This document shows, in pieces, positions 8,471 through 16,837 of a stretch of DNA of 64,000 nt. Location of the stretch: assembly GCA_964250615.1 (NCBI GenBank), contig CAXUGM010000011.1, one strand, 5' to 3'. Within the stretch, counting starts at the first letter, position 1, and every line of letters begins with the position of its first letter. The notes beneath the pieces are model-generated. The model had not been told where the DNA came from. It made no database searches and worked only from the letters and a program-made list of their open reading frames with translations. The position numbers and the translations under genes are program-made. Origin of the DNA: Blautia sp900556555. GTDB taxonomy: Bacteria > Bacillota > Clostridia > Lachnospirales > Lachnospiraceae.

Positions 8471-9583
8471 TTAGTTTGTGATAACCTGTTCTGTTTCTTT
8501 ATCAAAGATGTGCATTTTTTCCAGATCCAGAGAGAATTTAACAACATCGCCTGTTCTAGCTGTTGTACGAGGATTTACTCTTGCTGTCATGGAAGAACCT
8601 TCTGCATCAAAGTACAGATATACTTCAGCACCAAGTAATTCGTAAACAGTGATTTTTCCTTCCATTACGCTGTTTGGATTAGCATTGATGTGTTCTTCAT
8701 CATCATATACGTGTTCTGGACGGATACCCATAACAACTGTTTTTCCATTGTAGCCACCATCAATAAGTGCTTTTGCTTTAGCAGCCGGAACCTGAAGAGT
8801 AGTATTTCCAATCTGTAATGTTACATCATTTCCTTTTACATTAACAACTGCATCTAAGAAGTTCATCTGAGGAGATCCGATGAATCCAGCAACGAACAGG
8901 TTAGCTGGTGCATTGTATAATGTCTGAGGTGTATCTACCTGCTGAACAACACCATCTTTCATAACTACGATTCTGGTACCCAGTGTCATAGCTTCTGTCT
9001 GGTCATGTGTTACGTAGATGATAGTAGCACCTAATCTCTCATGTAATTTGGAAATCTCAGTACGCATCTGAACACGAAGTTTAGCATCCAGGTTTGACAG
9101 AGGTTCGTCCATAAGGAATACTTTAGGTTCACGCACGATAGCACGTCCCATAGCAACACGCTGTCTCTGACCACCGGAAAGAGCTTTTGGTTTACGGTCT
9201 AATAATTTTTCAAGGTCAAGAATTTTAGCTGCTTCTTTAACCATTTTGTCAATCTGATCTTTTGGAACTTTTCTCAGTTTCAGACCAAATGCCATGTTAT
9301 CATAAACTGTCATATGTGGATACAGAGCGTAGTTCTGGAATACCATTGCGATATCTCTGTCTTTTGGTTCAACGTCATTTACTACTTTGTCACCGATTTT
9401 TAATGTACCACCGGAAATTTCTTCCAGACCAGCGATCATACGAAGAGTTGTAGATTTTCCACATCCTGAAGGACCTACGAAGATGATGAACTCTTTGTCT
9501 GCGATTTCCAGGTTGAAGTCTTTAACTGCTTCGAAACCATTTGGATATGTTTTGTTAATATGCTGTAAAGATAAACTTGCCAT
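8471..9583 (-). CDS. ABC transporter ATPase, UgpC/MsmK/MalK type
   Basis: Nucleotide-binding subunit that powers carbohydrate import. In order: Walker A GPSGCGKST (about 38-46), Q-loop MVFQNYALYPHMTV, ABC signature LSGGQRQRVAMGRAIVREP, Walker B VFLMDEPLSNLDAKL, H-loop YVTHDQ, and a C-terminal TOBE/OB regulatory region (about 235-370) typical of CUT1 sugar importers. At 370 residues it is full length. ATG at 9583 follows AGGAGG. No permease or binding-protein gene is nearby; stand-alone ATPases of this type often serve several sugar importers, as MsmK does in streptococci. The leader has a good promoter at 9646-9674. Confidence 0.94.
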   Translation of the reverse strand: MASLSLQHINKTYPNGFEAVKDFNLEIADKEFIIFVGPSGCGKSTTLRMIAGLEEISGGTLKIGDKVVNDVEPKDRDIAMVFQNYALYPHMTVYDNMAFGLKLRKVPKDQIDKMVKEAAKILDLEKLLDRKPKALSGGQRQRVAMGRAIVREPKVFLMDEPLSNLDAKLRVQMRTEISKLHERLGATIIYVTHDQTEAMTLGTRIVVMKDGVVQQVDTPQTLYNAPANLFVAGFIGSPQMNFLDAVVNVKGNDVTLQIGNTTLQVPAAKAKALIDGGYNGKTVVMGIRPEHVYDDEEHINANPNSVMEGKITVYELLGAEVYLYFDAEGSSMTARVNPRTTARTGDVVKFSLDLEKMHIFDKETEQVITN

Positions 9584-9645
9584 TTTTTATTTCCTCCTGA
9601 AATATGATACGGTATAAACATGTTCTTCTCTTTCGAATTGAGTTT

Positions 9646-9674
9646 ATTATACATTCAATACCTCTTTTTTTCCA
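9646..9674 (-). promoter_or_regulatory. Promoter of the ABC ATPase gene
   Basis: TGGAAA (9669-9674) and TATAAT (9646-9651) on the minus strand with a 17-bp spacer, about 60 bp before the start codon. Confidence 0.6.
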
Positions 9675-9832
9675 TAGACCAATTACCCAAATATTTTTAT
9701 AAGTCTTTGTAATCCTAAACAATGATGAAAAGGGCTATGTCATTTTGACAGATTTTCTTTTTTTTCATATACAATCTGCACAATTTCAAAAAAAGCATCT
9801 GTTCTTTTGCCTGATAAACCAATAAAACAGAC

Positions 9833-9861
9833 TTTACACATCTGCTTTTCTTTCTTATAAT
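9833..9861 (+). promoter_or_regulatory. Promoter of the 88-residue protein gene
   Basis: TTTACA (9833-9838), 17-bp spacer, TATAAT (9856-9861), 37 bp upstream of the start codon at 9899. The rest of the 315-bp space between the divergent genes is AT-rich and shows nothing else I can support. Confidence 0.7.
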
Positions 9862-9898
9862 ATTGCATCATAAATATATTTACAGAAAGGATTTTCCT

Positions 9899-10165
9899 AT
9901 GTTCCGGTTAATGGGTAATATTTATAAAGATACACATTTGTTAAAAAGCACTGTAATCTGTGACAATACAAAGTCCACCAGAACCCAAAAGGTCTTTCAT
10001 TGTCTTGACAGTATCTGTCATGAGTTCGATTTGCCGTCACCTATCTGGCTGGATGCTAATATCAAAGATTTCCAGAAATTTTCCAAAGTCCGGTTTAATC
10101 AGGATAATTTTATCGAAGTTCTGGATTTTGATTATTTTGAACTTCAGATTATTGAAGAAGATTAA
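9899..10165 (+). CDS. Small protein of unknown function (88 aa)
   Basis: I do not recognise the family. I start at the ATG at 9899 (MFRLMGNIYKD) because GAAAGGA precedes it at 8 nt and the promoter lies just upstream; a longer frame from 9863 would begin almost on the -10 box. The protein is soluble, mixed charge, with two cysteines in the first half (ICDN and FHCLDSICHEF) and an acidic C-terminus. It is followed 88 bp later by the HPr-like gene, which has its own promoter. The layout suggests a small regulatory or accessory protein but there is no direct evidence. Confidence 0.75.
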   Translation: MFRLMGNIYKDTHLLKSTVICDNTKSTRTQKVFHCLDSICHEFDLPSPIWLDANIKDFQKFSKVRFNQDNFIEVLDFDYFELQIIEED

Positions 10166-10179
10166 AACGCTTTTTTCCA

Positions 10180-10208
10180 TTGAAATATTAAAGTCTTTGC
10201 TATATAAT
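10180..10208 (+). promoter_or_regulatory. Promoter of the HPr-like gene
   Basis: TTGAAA (10180-10185), exact 17-bp spacer, TATAAT (10203-10208), 45 bp before the start codon. Confidence 0.75.
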
Positions 10209-10253
10209 TCAGATTGTTTCACATCGTGTTTTCAAAAGAAAGGATTCTTTAAA

Positions 10254-10505
10254 ATGCAAAAGAAAAATATTGTTGTTTCAAACATTACCGGCAAATATAA
10301 TCATCTTTTCTCTGAAGTTGTGCGTATTGCATGTCAGTTTCAGAGTAAAATCATGATCACAGATGGTGAACATCAGGTGAATGCCAAAAGTATAATGGGT
10401 GTTATGGCTTTCGGCCTGACTGATAATATGCAGTTTACTGTAACGGCAGAAGGCAGTGATGAATCTGAAGCAATACAGACTTTAGAATCATTTTTTGCAC
10501 AGTAA
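10254..10505 (+). CDS. HPr/Crh-like protein with Tyr15, Ser46 kept
   Basis: An 83-residue HPr-fold protein. The fold is clear from NAKSIMGVMAFGL at 43-55 and TVTAEGSDESEAIQTLESFF at the end. In true HPr the loop TGLHARPA carries the PEP-dependent phosphorylation site His15; here the aligned loop is TGKYNHLF, so position 15 is Tyr and Arg17 is His. Ser46, the HPr-kinase site, is intact. That is the arrangement of Bacillus Crh, which has Gln15 and acts only in carbon catabolite control with CcpA. So it should not relay phosphate to sugar permeases but may be a Ser46-P co-regulator. ATG at 10254 follows AGAAAGGA. It has its own promoter and terminator. Confidence 0.85.
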   Translation: MQKKNIVVSNITGKYNHLFSEVVRIACQFQSKIMITDGEHQVNAKSIMGVMAFGLTDNMQFTVTAEGSDESEAIQTLESFFAQ

Positions 10506-10540
10506 TCTCAACACATACTAAAAATAAAGATAGGTAAATG

Positions 10541-10583
10541 TATAGCGGCCGGATTCTTTTCTATCTCCGGCCGCTGTATTTTT
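10541..10583 (+). terminator. Terminator of the HPr-like gene
   Basis: GCGGCCGG (10545-10552) pairs with CCGGCCGC (10567-10574), followed by TGTATTTTT. It sits between convergent genes. Confidence 0.85.
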
Positions 10584-11283
10584 ATGATAAAAATTCTTTT
10601 ACAACATCTTTGACAATATCTGTTTCTTCTTTACTGAGCAGGTGGCTGTACCTGCTGTCTGCTGCGGCTGCTTCTAAAATCCCCTGCTCAAGCTGCCGCA
10701 TGGCCTTTTCTCTTTTACCTGAACTTCGGGCATTTTCCATCGGAATAATTTTCGTTGCCTCCGGCTCTTTATAACGGTTCTCAATATAATCCAGAAGATT
10801 TGTCTCGATTTCTTCCTCCTGATATCCTGTTCCTATAAAAAGCCGCACTCCAAGAAGCACAATTTCCATACAAATACCTGTCAGCAAAACCACACTGGCT
10901 GCCGGAAGAGTTCCGCCTGCCAATGGTATCGGAAAGGTCTCGATTCCTCTTTGATATACGATAAACAGACTCATTGCCATCAATAAAAAAGAGAGGATAA
11001 AAGTGCCCCAGGAAATGCCCTTCATCTGGCGTATATTCCAGGGTCCTATCTTTCGTCCTCTCATACGTTTGATCACATAAACCGGCGGGTTGTGTATCTC
11101 CGTATTCTCTTTTACTGATTTTTCATATTCCTGCACGAAACCAGCCATCCAGCGGTTTCTGGCTTCTGACGGGTGTTTTAAATCTTTTAATACATTCCGG
11201 TTGCTTTTGTAAACTGCCAGCATACTTATGAGACACAAAATCCCCATAAAACAGGCACCATAATAAAAAACAAGGTGTTCCAT
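10582..11283 (-). CDS. Membrane protein of unknown function
   Basis: A 233-residue protein with three predicted membrane segments: near the N-terminus (about 2-24), about 93-113 and about 125-150. Between the first two is a basic cytoplasmic-looking loop (VYVIKRMRGRKIGPW), and the last 75 residues are soluble and charged. I start at the ATG at 11283 (MEHLVFYYG) because GAGGAGGAACTT precedes it; the longer frame from 11361 has no comparable site. No family recognised. It is downstream of the MTA/SAH nucleosidase gene on the same strand, with a 150-bp gap. Confidence 0.75.
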   Translation of the reverse strand: MEHLVFYYGACFMGILCLISMLAVYKSNRNVLKDLKHPSEARNRWMAGFVQEYEKSVKENTEIHNPPVYVIKRMRGRKIGPWNIRQMKGISWGTFILSFLLMAMSLFIVYQRGIETFPIPLAGGTLPAASVVLLTGICMEIVLLGVRLFIGTGYQEEEIETNLLDYIENRYKEPEATKIIPMENARSSGKREKAMRQLEQGILEAAAADSRYSHLLSKEETDIVKDVVKEFLS

Positions 11284-11433
11284 AAGTTCCTCCTCATATC
11301 CGGCGGACAGCACTGCCTGTCCTTCCTTATTCTGATTCTGACAATAGAGGCCCATGGGCATACCTGCTATTGTCTATGGAACTATTATATAGCACCCTAT
11401 GCTGTTTGAAAACAAAAATCGTGCGACAAATTC

Positions 11434-12132
11434 TTACAGAACTTTCATCATATTCTCTACCAGGTTTACCGTGTGGCGGATTGCTTCTCTTTCAAAAGTA
11501 GGATAATCTACATGGGCACTGTCATCTGCCTTATCTGAAATGGCACGGATTACCAGATAAGGAATCTTGTTTAAATAAGCTGCCTGGCCGATGGCTGCTC
11601 CTTCCATTTCTGTGCAGTAAGCCTGGGTATTGGCAATAATCTTATCCTTTGTCTCTTTGTCTGCTACAAACTGATCTCCGCTGGCTACTCTGCCCTCAAA
11701 TACCTGAATCTCAGGGTTTACTTCACGGCAGACTTTTAAAGCGGCTGCTCTTAAAGCTTCATCTGCCGGGAAAGTCAGAGTATCCATGCGTGGAATCTGT
11801 CCCAGTGGATACCCAAATTCTCTTGCATCTACGTCATGCTGCATGGTATCTGTAGAAAGAACAATATCTCCGATATTGATTTCTGCCTTCAGAGACCCTG
11901 CCACACCAGTGTTAATTACTGCTTCCACCTGAAATAAATCTGCCAGAATCTGGGTACAGATACCTGCGTTTACTTTTCCGATACCGGAACGTACTACAAC
12001 TGCTGGATGTCCGCCTAAAGTTCCTTTGTAAAACTCCATTCCTGCTTTTTCCAATACTGTCACATCAGACATTTTTTCTTTTAAAATCGCCACTTCTTCT
12101 TCCATGGCACCGATAATTCCTATGGTATTCAT
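11434..12132 (-). CDS. mtnN: 5'-methylthioadenosine/S-adenosylhomocysteine nucleosidase
   Basis: Cleaves adenine from methylthioadenosine and S-adenosylhomocysteine, recycling methylation and polyamine by-products and, with LuxS, feeding AI-2 synthesis. At 232 residues it is family length. The N-terminus IGIIGAMEEEVAIL has the catalytic acidic residues, NTGVAGSL is the phosphorylase-fold glycine loop, EMEGAAIGQAA binds the ribose, and the catalytic Asp lies in RAISDKADDSA at about 195-205. ATG at 12132 follows AGAGAGGT. No luxS or pfs partner gene is adjacent. Confidence 0.96.
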   Translation of the reverse strand: MNTIGIIGAMEEEVAILKEKMSDVTVLEKAGMEFYKGTLGGHPAVVVRSGIGKVNAGICTQILADLFQVEAVINTGVAGSLKAEINIGDIVLSTDTMQHDVDAREFGYPLGQIPRMDTLTFPADEALRAAALKVCREVNPEIQVFEGRVASGDQFVADKETKDKIIANTQAYCTEMEGAAIGQAAYLNKIPYLVIRAISDKADDSAHVDYPTFEREAIRHTVNLVENMMKVL

Positions 12133-12241
12133 AAAATATTTACCTCTCTCTGCGTATTCAGTCAGTGTTTCTTACCTTACACCTGTTTTTCATTTTACAC
12201 TGTTTTCCTGATTCTGGCTACTGTATTCTGCTTTCAACCGC

Positions 12242-12271
12242 TTTACTTTTCTTCAGATTGCATGCTATAAT
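12242..12271 (+). promoter_or_regulatory. Promoter of the TSCPD gene (extended -10)
   Basis: TTTACT (12242-12247), 18-bp spacer, TATAAT (12266-12271) with TG one base upstream (extended -10). It lies 35 bp before the start codon. Confidence 0.65.
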
Positions 12272-12306
12272 GCTTTGGGAAATCATTTCACAAAGGAGGC
12301 TATTAA

Positions 12307-12552
12307 ATGAACGTATATAAAACAAGAGGCGTTTGCTCCCGTTCTATTGAATTCGAACTGGATGGCGACACCATCAAATATGTAAAATTCAACGGCGGAT
12401 GCAATGGAAATACCAAAGGTATTGCCAGCCTGGTACAGGGTATGAAAGTGGATGAAGTCATCAAACGCTTAAAAGGAACTGACTGCGGCGGAAGAGGCAC
12501 TTCCTGTCCGGATCAGCTTGCAAAAGCTCTGGAAGCAGCGAAAGCTCAGTAA
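12307..12552 (+). CDS. TSCPD-domain protein
   Basis: An 81-residue stand-alone TSCPD-domain protein of the TIGR03905-like group. The name-giving motif is visible as GRGTSCPDQLAKAL near the C-terminus, with further cysteines in GVCSRSI, NGGCNGN and GTDCGG, a likely metal site. The domain also occurs at the C-terminus of class II ribonucleotide reductases, but the function of the free form is not known. ATG at 12307 follows AAAGGAGG at 7 nt. It is monocistronic, ending at a strong terminator that is itself the first unit of a repeat family. Confidence 0.9.
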   Translation: MNVYKTRGVCSRSIEFELDGDTIKYVKFNGGCNGNTKGIASLVQGMKVDEVIKRLKGTDCGGRGTSCPDQLAKALEAAKAQ

Positions 12553-12578
12553 TTCAATGTATTTTCAAAGCCAGAAGG

Positions 12579-12623
12579 AAGTAGGCTGGAATTCGTAATT
12601 TTCTCGTTCCAGCCTACTTTTTT
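12579..12623 (+). terminator. Strong terminator of the TSCPD gene
   Basis: A perfect 13-bp stem (12579-12591 with 12607-12619, AAGTAGGCTGGAA) runs into TTTTTT. The hairpin is built on the same AGTAGG...CCTACTT ends as the repeat units that follow. Confidence 0.9.
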
Positions 12624-12721
12624 GTGTCTCAAATAGGTTGGATTACATGTTTGTTTCATACAAGCTTACTTTTTTCTGCCTGAAAAATGTAGGCTAAAAA
12701 TCACAAAATAACATTTTCAAC
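12579..12721. repeat. Short array of 52-56-bp palindromic units
   Basis: Three units begin with TAGG at 12582, 12634 and 12690. In the first two, a CCTA (or CTTA) lies exactly 31 bases later (12613 and 12665), making hairpins of about 39 bp joined by short T-rich linkers; the third is degenerate. The pattern matches the better-preserved array at 63331-63640. Confidence 0.7.
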
Positions 12722-12784
12722 CGAAAAAGCATGGAAATACGGTTTCAGCCTCTACCTGAATGTCATATTAGAGGTTTAAGTTAC

Positions 12785-15700
12785 TTATAAGAAATCAAAC
12801 AAACTCATCTGTTCTGCTTCTTCTGTATTCTGTTTTTTCCCAACTTTCTCCCAGATGATATCTTTTTGGGGCAATTCTGAAAGAAATACCGATGGCTGGC
12901 CTGCGTGGGTAAGAATCAGTTCTTCCTTTGCTCTGGTCATTCCCACATAAAAAAGTCTCCGTTCTTCTTCTATATCAACCGGTGTTTTCCCATTTTCCAG
13001 AGGAATCTTTCCTTCTTCTGCCCCTGCAAGGAAAATCAGCGGAAATTCCAGGCCTTTGGAGGCATGAAGGGTCATAAGCGTAACAGCATCTGCCTTATAG
13101 TTTTTTCCTCCGCACCGCATCAAATCGCCTTCTTCGCCTAAAGAAAGACTGTCGAAAAACTCTTCTGTAGTTTTGTAACACAACGCCATATGTTCCAGTC
13201 CATCCATAACCTTATTCTCTTTTAAGTCCATTACCTCCCGCCATTTCTGAATCAGCTTTACCGGCTTACTCCGTTTTAAAAGGGGCAGGAAGGTTTCTTT
13301 TGCAGTTTCATAAATCTCTGAGGTTAAAATATTTTCTGGAAGATTCCACAAAAGCTTGAATGCGAACCCTCTGGCAAGCAAATCTGTTTCATCAAGAATA
13401 CTTCTAAAGAAGCAGACGGTTCCCCTCACCTCCGGCTCCAGAAGAAAATCTTCCCTTCCCGAAATCACATAGGGAATCCCCTCTCTTTGCAGGCAAGTCT
13501 CCAATATCCTTGCCTGTCTATGGGTACGATAAAGAATTCCAATATCCTCAAAACCTCTCTGGCTGCGTTCCGATTCTCTGGCAAATCCATGAACTGTATC
13601 CAACATATCCATGCCACCAACCTGACGGTTAATCTCCTTTGCAATAAAAACAGCTTCTGCCATATCCCCGGATGCTTCCACAACCCGAACCGGACTTCCA
13701 TCATGACAAAAAGCATGCAGAACTCTGTCCTCTCCCTGATTGTGTTCGATGACCGACATAGCACTGTCTACAATGGCTACTGTGGAACGATAATTTTCTG
13801 TAAGGCGGATCACCTCCGCATGAGGATAATCTTTTTGTAAGGATGAAAAACAGGCCGCATCAGAACCACGGAATCCATAAATAGACTGATCCGGGTCTCC
13901 AATGACAAACAATTCCCTGCCAGACTGACTCCAAAGCTGTATGAGTCTGTACTGGATTGGACTGATATCCTGAAACTCATCTACCAAAAGATAATGAAAA
14001 TTTGAAAGCTCCGGAACTTTCTCTTCTTCCAGCAATTTCACGGTCTCTATAAGAATATCATCAAAATCCATTGCACCTTTTTCTTTCAGCAGATTCTGAT
14101 AATAGAAAAATGTGGTATCTGGCACAGGATCCCCGGTTTCCTGTATCTTGCCAAGCTTCCACAGGGAACATACCTGCAAAAATTCAGACGCACTTATCTT
14201 CAACTGGAACTCCCGGATGGTTTGTTCTGCCAGCTCCCTGGCAAGCATGGTATCTGCTATAGTAAATCTGACTCCCTGCTTTCTGAGCAGTTCTATACAA
14301 ATCCCATGAAACGTGCCTATCTGAATCTGACGCACCGCCTGCTTCTTTCCGATTTCTTTCTGGAGACGCTGCTGCATCTCCTTTGCTGCTTTGTTGGTAA
14401 AAGTCACTGCTGTTATTTCAGATGGCTTTACTTTTCGGTAATTTAGCAAATACAGAATCTTAGAAATCAATGTTTTCGTTTTTCCTGTTCCCGGACCTGC
14501 AATTACTGCTGTCACCGATTCAATGGACTCAACGGCTTGCTTCTGTCCAATGTTTAATTCCGGCTTTTTCTTAGATACCGGTGCTTCTGAAACCTCTTCT
14601 GCATCTATAGGTTTGTTAGCAAATACCGGCTCTTGTCTCCCAGATTTCTGCTCCTGTTTTTCCTGTATTCCCAGTGTGTCAAAAAAGCTGATCTGTCCCT
14701 GTGTTTCTTCCAGTTCTGACGGTTCAAACAGCATAATGGTTCCATACTCCCCATCAAAACCAGGAATTCTCTGTACTTCACCATTTCTGAGACGACGGAT
14801 AGCTTCTGCCATCATAGTGCCTGCCTGTTTCTGGATTTCTTCCTCTGGAACTTCCCGGAGAATCTCAAATTCTGTTCCAAGTCCACACAACATCTCTTCA
14901 TATTGTCTCTGTACCTTCACGCTGGAGGAGGAATGTCCCGTGACCTCCGCAATGATTTCCGGCAGCGGAATCAAACTTTCATAGGCTTTTGCCTGAGGGC
15001 GTACATAACCCTCCGGCCTGTCCGCAAGAGCTTCCACCCTATGCTCAACCCCTATGGTAATTTTCTTTCCACACACCGGGCATCTGCCGCCATATGCTTG
15101 TGTCTGGGCAGGGTTCAGACAGAGATGACATTTCCGGTGCCCGTCATAATGATATTTCCCTTCTTCCGGGAAAAATTCGATGGTTCCATAAAGCCCTTCT
15201 CCCGTCTGAACCGCCTGTTCAAGCCCCTGATAAGACAATTCCATATCCATAAGATTTGCTTCGCGGCCTAGCTTCCCAGGGGAATGTGCATCTGAGTTGG
15301 AAATCAACTGATACCGGTCCAGGTTTGAAACTCTCCAATTCATAGCCGGGTCTGAGGAGAGCCCGGTTTCGACAGCATGAATGTATCCTGTTAAATCTTC
15401 AAAACATTCTTCCACAGAATCAAATCCCGAAAACGCACCAAACATAGCAAAATGAGGAGTCCAGATGTGTGCTGGTACATAAATCCCTTCCGGTGTGGTT
15501 TCCAGCATAATCTCTAACAAGTCTTTACAGTCCAACCCAAGAATCGGCCTGCCATCAGAATGGATATTCCCTATGGTTTCCAGCCGGGCAGCCAGCATGT
15601 CAGCCTCTTCCAGTCCCGGAAGAATCAGCAGGCTATGCACTTTTCTGGTCTTATCTCCTTTTTTATAGATGGAGCTGATTTCCCCGGTAACAACAAAACG

Positions 15701-15946
15701 GGGCTCTATGTAATCTGGCGTTGTCTTGTCCTGAATCTGATATTCCTTTTTTAAACGGTAAAGACCGTCTTCTGCTGGTTCCAGCTTTTCCTTTAACTCT
15801 TCTCTCCAGGCTGGATGCGTGAAATCACCGGTTCCAAGAATGTGAATCCCCTTTTTCCTGGCCCACAGTTCCAGATGCTCCGGATCACCTTCCTTGCTGG
15901 TGGCACGGGAAAAACGGGAATGTATGTGTAAATCTGATATAAACAT
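12785..15946 (-). CDS. PHP-domain/UvrD-family helicase fusion
   Basis: A 1053-residue two-part protein. Residues 1-270 form a PHP-type metallohydrolase-like domain (FISDLHIHSRFSRA at the start, GTGDFTHP, SNSDAHSPGKLGREA), followed by a zinc-ribbon (CHLCLNPAQ and CPVCGKK, about 280-300). From about 475 it is a superfamily 1 helicase: GPGTGKTKT Walker A, VTFTNKAAKEM (Ia), LLVDEFQDISPIQY (II), VIGDPDQSIYGFRG (III), and MTLHASKGLEFPLIFL and RRLFYVGMTRAKEEL (V-VI) near the end. Such fusions are known in Firmicutes and are thought to process DNA during repair, the PHP part possibly being a nuclease or phosphatase. ATG at 15946 follows CGGAGG. It stands alone. Confidence 0.92.
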   Translation of the reverse strand: MFISDLHIHSRFSRATSKEGDPEHLELWARKKGIHILGTGDFTHPAWREELKEKLEPAEDGLYRLKKEYQIQDKTTPDYIEPRFVVTGEISSIYKKGDKTRKVHSLLILPGLEEADMLAARLETIGNIHSDGRPILGLDCKDLLEIMLETTPEGIYVPAHIWTPHFAMFGAFSGFDSVEECFEDLTGYIHAVETGLSSDPAMNWRVSNLDRYQLISNSDAHSPGKLGREANLMDMELSYQGLEQAVQTGEGLYGTIEFFPEEGKYHYDGHRKCHLCLNPAQTQAYGGRCPVCGKKITIGVEHRVEALADRPEGYVRPQAKAYESLIPLPEIIAEVTGHSSSSVKVQRQYEEMLCGLGTEFEILREVPEEEIQKQAGTMMAEAIRRLRNGEVQRIPGFDGEYGTIMLFEPSELEETQGQISFFDTLGIQEKQEQKSGRQEPVFANKPIDAEEVSEAPVSKKKPELNIGQKQAVESIESVTAVIAGPGTGKTKTLISKILYLLNYRKVKPSEITAVTFTNKAAKEMQQRLQKEIGKKQAVRQIQIGTFHGICIELLRKQGVRFTIADTMLARELAEQTIREFQLKISASEFLQVCSLWKLGKIQETGDPVPDTTFFYYQNLLKEKGAMDFDDILIETVKLLEEEKVPELSNFHYLLVDEFQDISPIQYRLIQLWSQSGRELFVIGDPDQSIYGFRGSDAACFSSLQKDYPHAEVIRLTENYRSTVAIVDSAMSVIEHNQGEDRVLHAFCHDGSPVRVVEASGDMAEAVFIAKEINRQVGGMDMLDTVHGFARESERSQRGFEDIGILYRTHRQARILETCLQREGIPYVISGREDFLLEPEVRGTVCFFRSILDETDLLARGFAFKLLWNLPENILTSEIYETAKETFLPLLKRSKPVKLIQKWREVMDLKENKVMDGLEHMALCYKTTEEFFDSLSLGEEGDLMRCGGKNYKADAVTLMTLHASKGLEFPLIFLAGAEEGKIPLENGKTPVDIEEERRLFYVGMTRAKEELILTHAGQPSVFLSELPQKDIIWEKVGKKQNTEEAEQMSLFDFL

Positions 15947-16043
15947 TTTCTAATCCTCCGTAAAGCTTACAAAATACAGCCATATGGCCGACTCTACGGA
16001 TTATTATACACCTGTTTCAGGGAAAATATATGTATTTTTCTGT

Positions 16044-16250
16044 TTATAACATGCATATGTACTGTTCCAAGACAGAATTTGCCCATCTGCGAAATTCTAC
16101 GCCACATTTTGATTTTACACGGTAACCTACGGAGATGATAACATCCAGACTATAAAATGCTACCGACTTATCTGAATTTGCAATATGCAAAAAATGCAAA
16201 TTGCTTTTTCTTCCATGGTTCTTAGAGGAATCCCCATATGCACCGCATTT
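16044..16250 (-). pseudogene. Remnant of a RhuM-family protein
   Basis: A minus-strand frame ending at TAA 16044-16046 encodes FYSLDVIISVGYRVKS followed by GVEFRRWANSVLEQYI, the conserved core of RhuM (virulence RhuM/Fic-associated) proteins, preceded by LHFLHIANSDKSVA. Intact members are around 300 residues or more; here only about 65 codons remain, without a start codon or ribosome binding site and with an early stop. It lies between the helicase gene and the Rpn element, a region of accumulated mobile debris. Confidence 0.7.
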
Positions 16251-16272
16251 TGTATAATTTTATTTAGAAAAT

Positions 16273-16302
16273 TAAAAGGGGACTATCTATCCCGATAGCC
16301 CC
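16273..16302 (-). terminator. Terminator after the Rpn nuclease gene
   Basis: GGGG-ACTATC (16278-16287) pairs with GATAG-CCCC (16294-16302), and the minus strand continues TTTTAATTTT. It overlaps the start of the left inverted repeat of the Rpn element. Confidence 0.65.
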
Positions 16303-16389
16303 TCAACAAGTTTGACTAACCCTCAAAAACTTTAAACATCCGAGTTTTCCCAATTATACTTTTACACATATTCTGGAAAATCATTCACC

Positions 16390-16791
16390 CTATACCGTTT
16401 GCTCATCTGCCAGCTTCTGAACCTCTTCCAAAGGCAAATCGGTCATCTCTGCGATTTCTTCTACTGAATCACGCCCTCTTGCCAGCATCTTCAGAGCGGT
16501 ACTCACTGCTTTGTTATAAGTAGCTTCAACAGCAGCTTTTTCGGCAGCTTCATTTCTCATCTCTTCTAAAAGTCTACACATCTGGTTTTGGCCTCCTTCT
16601 CTCTCTTTTAAGTATCTGACTTCTTCTGCAAGTATGGGATTCACCATATCTTTTGCATCTTTGCAGTTAAAGTCNNNNNNNNNNNNNNNNNNNNNNNNNN
16701 NNNNNNNNNNNNNNNNNNNNNNNNNNNNNNNNNNNNNNNNNNNNNNNNNNNNNNNNNNNNNNNNNNNNNNNTCCATAATTTTTCCATCCAC
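16390..16791 (-). pseudogene. C-terminal part of Rpn-family nuclease, broken by gap
   Basis: This frame holds the C-terminal end of the Rpn (PD-(D/E)XK transposase-like) nuclease whose N-terminal part is at 16838-17473. It starts inside duplicated sequence (KIMD), crosses the run of undetermined bases, repeats DFNCKDAKDMVNPILAEE and then continues into unique sequence, EGGQNQMCRLLEEMRNEAAE to the stop. The tail is Ala/Glu-rich helical, ending in DSVEEIAEMTDLPLEEVQ, a typical Rpn-family C-terminal helix pair. If the duplication is an assembly artefact the intact gene would encode about 275 residues across both parts. Confidence 0.6.
16675..16771. other. Assembly gap of 97 undetermined bases
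   Basis: The 97 N are flanked by sequences that occur again nearby: 16601-16674 repeats at about 16853-16926, and 16772-16850 repeats at about 17217-17295. The gap is therefore inside a segmental duplication of about 445 bp within one gene, either real and unresolved, or a scaffolding error. Confidence 0.95.
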
Positions 16792-16837
16792 ATCCTCTGC
16801 CTGGATATCTAATTTTATGGAACGTTTTGTTGCATTT

